Assembly: GCA_041618535.1 (NCBI GenBank)
Contig: JBFKFP010000111.1
Coordinates: forward strand, 1 to 9,305
Origin: SHLJ01 sp041618535
GTDB taxonomy: Bacteria; Bacteroidota; Bacteroidia; Flavobacteriales; Flavobacteriaceae
Length of the DNA stretch: 9,305 nucleotides
Direction of reading: 5' to 3'
Both the position numbers and the translations under genes were made by a program. Under the pieces are notes generated by a model. The model saw only the letters and a program-made list of their open reading frames with translations. It ran no database searches and had not been told where the DNA came from. Positions 7,331-9,305 of the stretch are shown here, one piece after another (the stretch's first letter is position 1; every line of letters starts with the position of its first letter).

Positions 7331-9304
7331 CTACTCGACCAACACCTTTTTGGTGAATTTACCCAATTCGGTCTCTGAATGCAGGATATAGGTCCCAGTA
7401 CTTAAATCACTCACTTTATACTCTACGAAGGGGCTGCCTGAAGGAACCTGCCCCATCGAGTAAATCATCTGTCCGATGACATTATACATTTCAAAGGACG
7501 TTATCGTTATATCGGAAGGATTTACAACTATTATACTCTCCTTATCATTGGAGTAATAGATGTTAAAGCTTCCTGCAGTTTGCACTTCGAGAACTTCTGT
7601 CTGGGTATTATCTTCATCCTCGGACTGATTGGTGTCCTCGGCCTGATGAACCACGCGGAAAACTATTTCAAACCTCTCCAAATACTCCCCAGAAGGCATA
7701 TAGAATTCATACATACCATTTTCAAAATCATGAAAGAGGTTGAGTTCTTTATCATGCAGCCATACTTTGGTGTCTTCCGGAGCATTGATGAACTCGTCAA
7801 GAACTATCTGGTTTAATCCGTCAGATTCGGTATGAATTCCCAGGGGAAGAACCATATTTTCATCGAAGATATCAGTTCCCTGAATCACAAACCTGTCCGC
7901 ATCAATCAGCCAGTACATGTCGTCAATCTGTTCTTCATTAATCGGGGCATCATAACCATTATCAATTCCAGCGGTGGCATTTTCATCAACCGTGAACAGT
8001 ATCTGTCGTCTCATAGTATTCACAGAGTTGAATCCAATTCTTATTTGAGGCCTGTGTTCCTCCCATGAATAAGGAATGATATCCCCTAATGTATCAGAAT
8101 CATCCGTTCCGAATACTATTCCATTATCAGAGGGGGCTTCCATAAAGACTGAAGTACCTGCAGATTCCTTTCTGAATATACGCTGAGCATTATTGAAATT
8201 GATAGTTCCCGATGTTTCTGCTACAACAAAGAATCCTTGTGAGACCGGGATGTATCGGCCAGGTGTTTTAGTTGGTGTTCCACCTGTACCAACGTCTGGA
8301 TCATTAGATCCCATGGCCGCCGATGGTGTTCCGCCGGAAAGATTATACGTGGCATAACCACCCTGGTATTGAGCCAGGACATGTGATCCGCCGCCCCAGT
8401 GTTCCCAGAAATAGAGTGTTCCTGTTGTCGCCCCGGCACCGTTGATCAATGCCCCATTATCCAGGATGAACTGATTGGCATCAATAGCTGATGGATAAGG
8501 GTTACCCACAAGATAATCGTTCCCTGCTGAAAGGGTAAGATTGATATCGCCATTATTTGGTTTTCCGAGGAAAACGTAGTTCTGGTCATCAAGAATTGCA
8601 CCGCTTCCCGGTCCCTTCATGGTAAATCCTTCACCAGCATTTAGTGTTCCCGTGCTGCGAACATGCTGCCATGATGCATAATCGTCTGTGGGCTGATTGG
8701 CAAATTTCCAAACCCAATAATCAGCGATTCCTACAGGGTTGGTATTTGTTCCATCGTATCCGGTTGTTAACCAGTTTATGTTGTTAGTGCCATCTCGCAT
8801 GACATCAGGAAGGGTAAAACCATTATTATTAGAAGTAATATTACTAACGCCCACTGGTGACGACCAGTAATTATAGGTATAAAGGTCTGCAGTTCCCTGT
8901 TGGTCTCTCTCAAGGCGGCCCGCACTTGTAACATCCAGATCGCTGTCTAATGTCTGAATTAATTGCGATTCTCCTTCCAGATCTATATCCCCGTCCATCT
9001 TAAGATAGTGGGTGACGGTAAGGCCATAACCACTGCTGGAGGCAGTATCACCGTCAACGGTAAGGGTATTCGAATTGATAACCAATCCAAGAACATTTCT
9101 ATTTCCATTGTTGGCAGCCGGAAGGTCGGAGTCGTTCATGATGGTTACGTCGTGATCTATCTGAACGATGTTCCAGTTGACCGAAACATTCGGATCCACT
9201 ATAGACTTCGTTCCCGGGGTGGTTTGAACACCACCGTTAAGCCAGGTACTGGAATTGTCCCAATTACCTGCCTGGGTCGATTTATATGGCAGGGGAGCCG
9301 TTTG
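7331..9304 (-). repeat. Paralogous C-terminal region, copy B
   Basis: Direct-repeat partner of 1560-3482, in the same orientation and offset by about 5.8 kb. The DNA is only moderately similar overall because silent positions have diverged. In the 17-residue stretch GTLYFWEHWGGGSHVLA, identical in both proteins, 11 of 17 codons differ. The homology runs up to the right edge of the window, so its true upstream limit is unknown. Confidence 0.93.
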
Positions 9305-9305
9305 C
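7331..9305 (-). CDS. T9SS type A sorting-domain surface protein, paralogue of the 1834-aa protein (5' cut by window)
   Basis: The frame is open from the window edge to a stop at 7331-7333 and gives 657 residues of C-terminal sequence. A GTG at 9199 is not the true start: 35 more codons upstream stay open and read QTAPLPYKS..., matching QTAPLPYES in the neighbour. The whole visible part parallels residues 1195-1834 of that protein. It has an N-terminal stretch with beta-solenoid-like spacing (about 35-130), the conserved core (94-390, with YNYWSSPVG, GEGFTMKGPG, VGNPYPSAIDANQFI and YFWEHWGGGSH), and a second beta-rich segment at about 418-550 (PQIRIGFNSVN to ERFEIVFR). An acidic linker, absent from the neighbour, follows at about 555-575 (EDTNQSEDEDNTQTE). 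The T9SS type A sorting domain is at about 580-657 (VVNPSD, FEMYNVIGQMIY, DLSTGTYIL, FTKKVLVE). It is probably secreted to the cell surface; the signal peptide and any N-terminal domains lie outside the window. Its ligand is unknown. Confidence 0.9.
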   Translation of the reverse strand, partial: QTAPLPYKSTQAGNWDNSSTWLNGGVQTTPGTKSIVDPNVSVNWNIVQIDHDVTIMNDSDLPAANNGNRNVLGLVINSNTLTVDGDTASSSGYGLTVTHYLKMDGDIDLEGESQLIQTLDSDLDVTSAGRLERDQQGTADLYTYNYWSSPVGVSNITSNNNGFTLPDVMRDGTNNINWLTTGYDGTNTNPVGIADYWVWKFANQPTDDYASWQHVRSTGTLNAGEGFTMKGPGSGAILDDQNYVFLGKPNNGDINLTLSAGNDYLVGNPYPSAIDANQFILDNGALINGAGATTGTLYFWEHWGGGSHVLAQYQGGYATYNLSGGTPSAAMGSNDPDVGTGGTPTKTPGRYIPVSQGFFVVAETSGTINFNNAQRIFRKESAGTSVFMEAPSDNGIVFGTDDSDTLGDIIPYSWEEHRPQIRIGFNSVNTMRRQILFTVDENATAGIDNGYDAPINEEQIDDMYWLIDADRFVIQGTDIFDENMVLPLGIHTESDGLNQIVLDEFINAPEDTKVWLHDKELNLFHDFENGMYEFYMPSGEYLERFEIVFRVVHQAEDTNQSEDEDNTQTEVLEVQTAGSFNIYYSNDKESIIVVNPSDITITSFEMYNVIGQMIYSMGQVPSGSPFVEYKVSDLSTGTYILHSETELGKFTKKVLVE

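Noticed and set aside
9197..9199. GTG at 9199 as the start of the upstream paralogue
   Set aside because: The frame stays open for 35 more codons to the window edge, and that stretch matches the neighbour (QTAPLPY, TWLN, VQT). No signal peptide follows the GTG, although this is a T9SS cargo protein.
1560..9305. Two large direct repeats as a composite mobile element or a toxin cassette array
   Set aside because: No transposase, terminal inverted repeats or target-site duplications are visible. The shared part is a C-terminal stalk and secretion tail, not a variable toxin tip, and no small immunity-like genes lie between the copies.

Overview
The window looks like a chromosomal segment from a marine-type member of the Bacteroidota, most likely class Flavobacteriia. 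Four things point there: two very long secreted proteins ending in type IX secretion (T9SS) type A sorting domains; a Bacteroidota-type promoter (TTTG, 20-nt spacer, TAnnTTTG); starts preceded by A/T-rich sequence instead of a Shine-Dalgarno site; and a histidyl-tRNA synthetase with the eukaryote-like LRYDLTVPFARY motif. The genus cannot be fixed by eye.

Left part (1-1533, + strand). The tail of a small gene, probably the DUF6495-like gene often found before hisS in Flavobacteriia, is followed 40 bp later by a complete hisS. A perfect 13-bp hairpin with an A tract on one side and a T tract on the other overlaps the hisS stop codon. It can terminate transcription from both directions, which suits the convergent arrangement with the next gene.

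Right part (1560-9305, - strand). Two tandem paralogous genes encode secreted multidomain T9SS cargo. The downstream one (1560-7064, 1834 aa) is complete: signal peptide, beta-sandwich domain, HYDIN-like (choice-of-anchor D) domain, MAM-like domain, a long region of a type common in Bacteroidota surface proteins (probably DUF8202), a LamG/concanavalin-like domain, then a roughly 640-residue C-terminal region ending in the sorting domain. The upstream one (7331-9305) is cut by the window edge. All 657 residues visible of it match the 640-residue C-terminal region of its neighbour. A 297-residue core aligns without gaps at about 82% identity (hand count), although silent sites have diverged widely. 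This suggests an old duplication whose core has been held by purifying selection.

The 266 bp between the paralogues hold a hairpin terminator for the upstream gene and a separate promoter for the downstream one, with a small inverted repeat at the expected transcription start. The two genes can therefore be expressed independently. No RNA genes, CRISPR arrays, insertion sequences or phage genes were seen. The most interesting element is the conserved, apparently unnamed core module shared by the two surface proteins.
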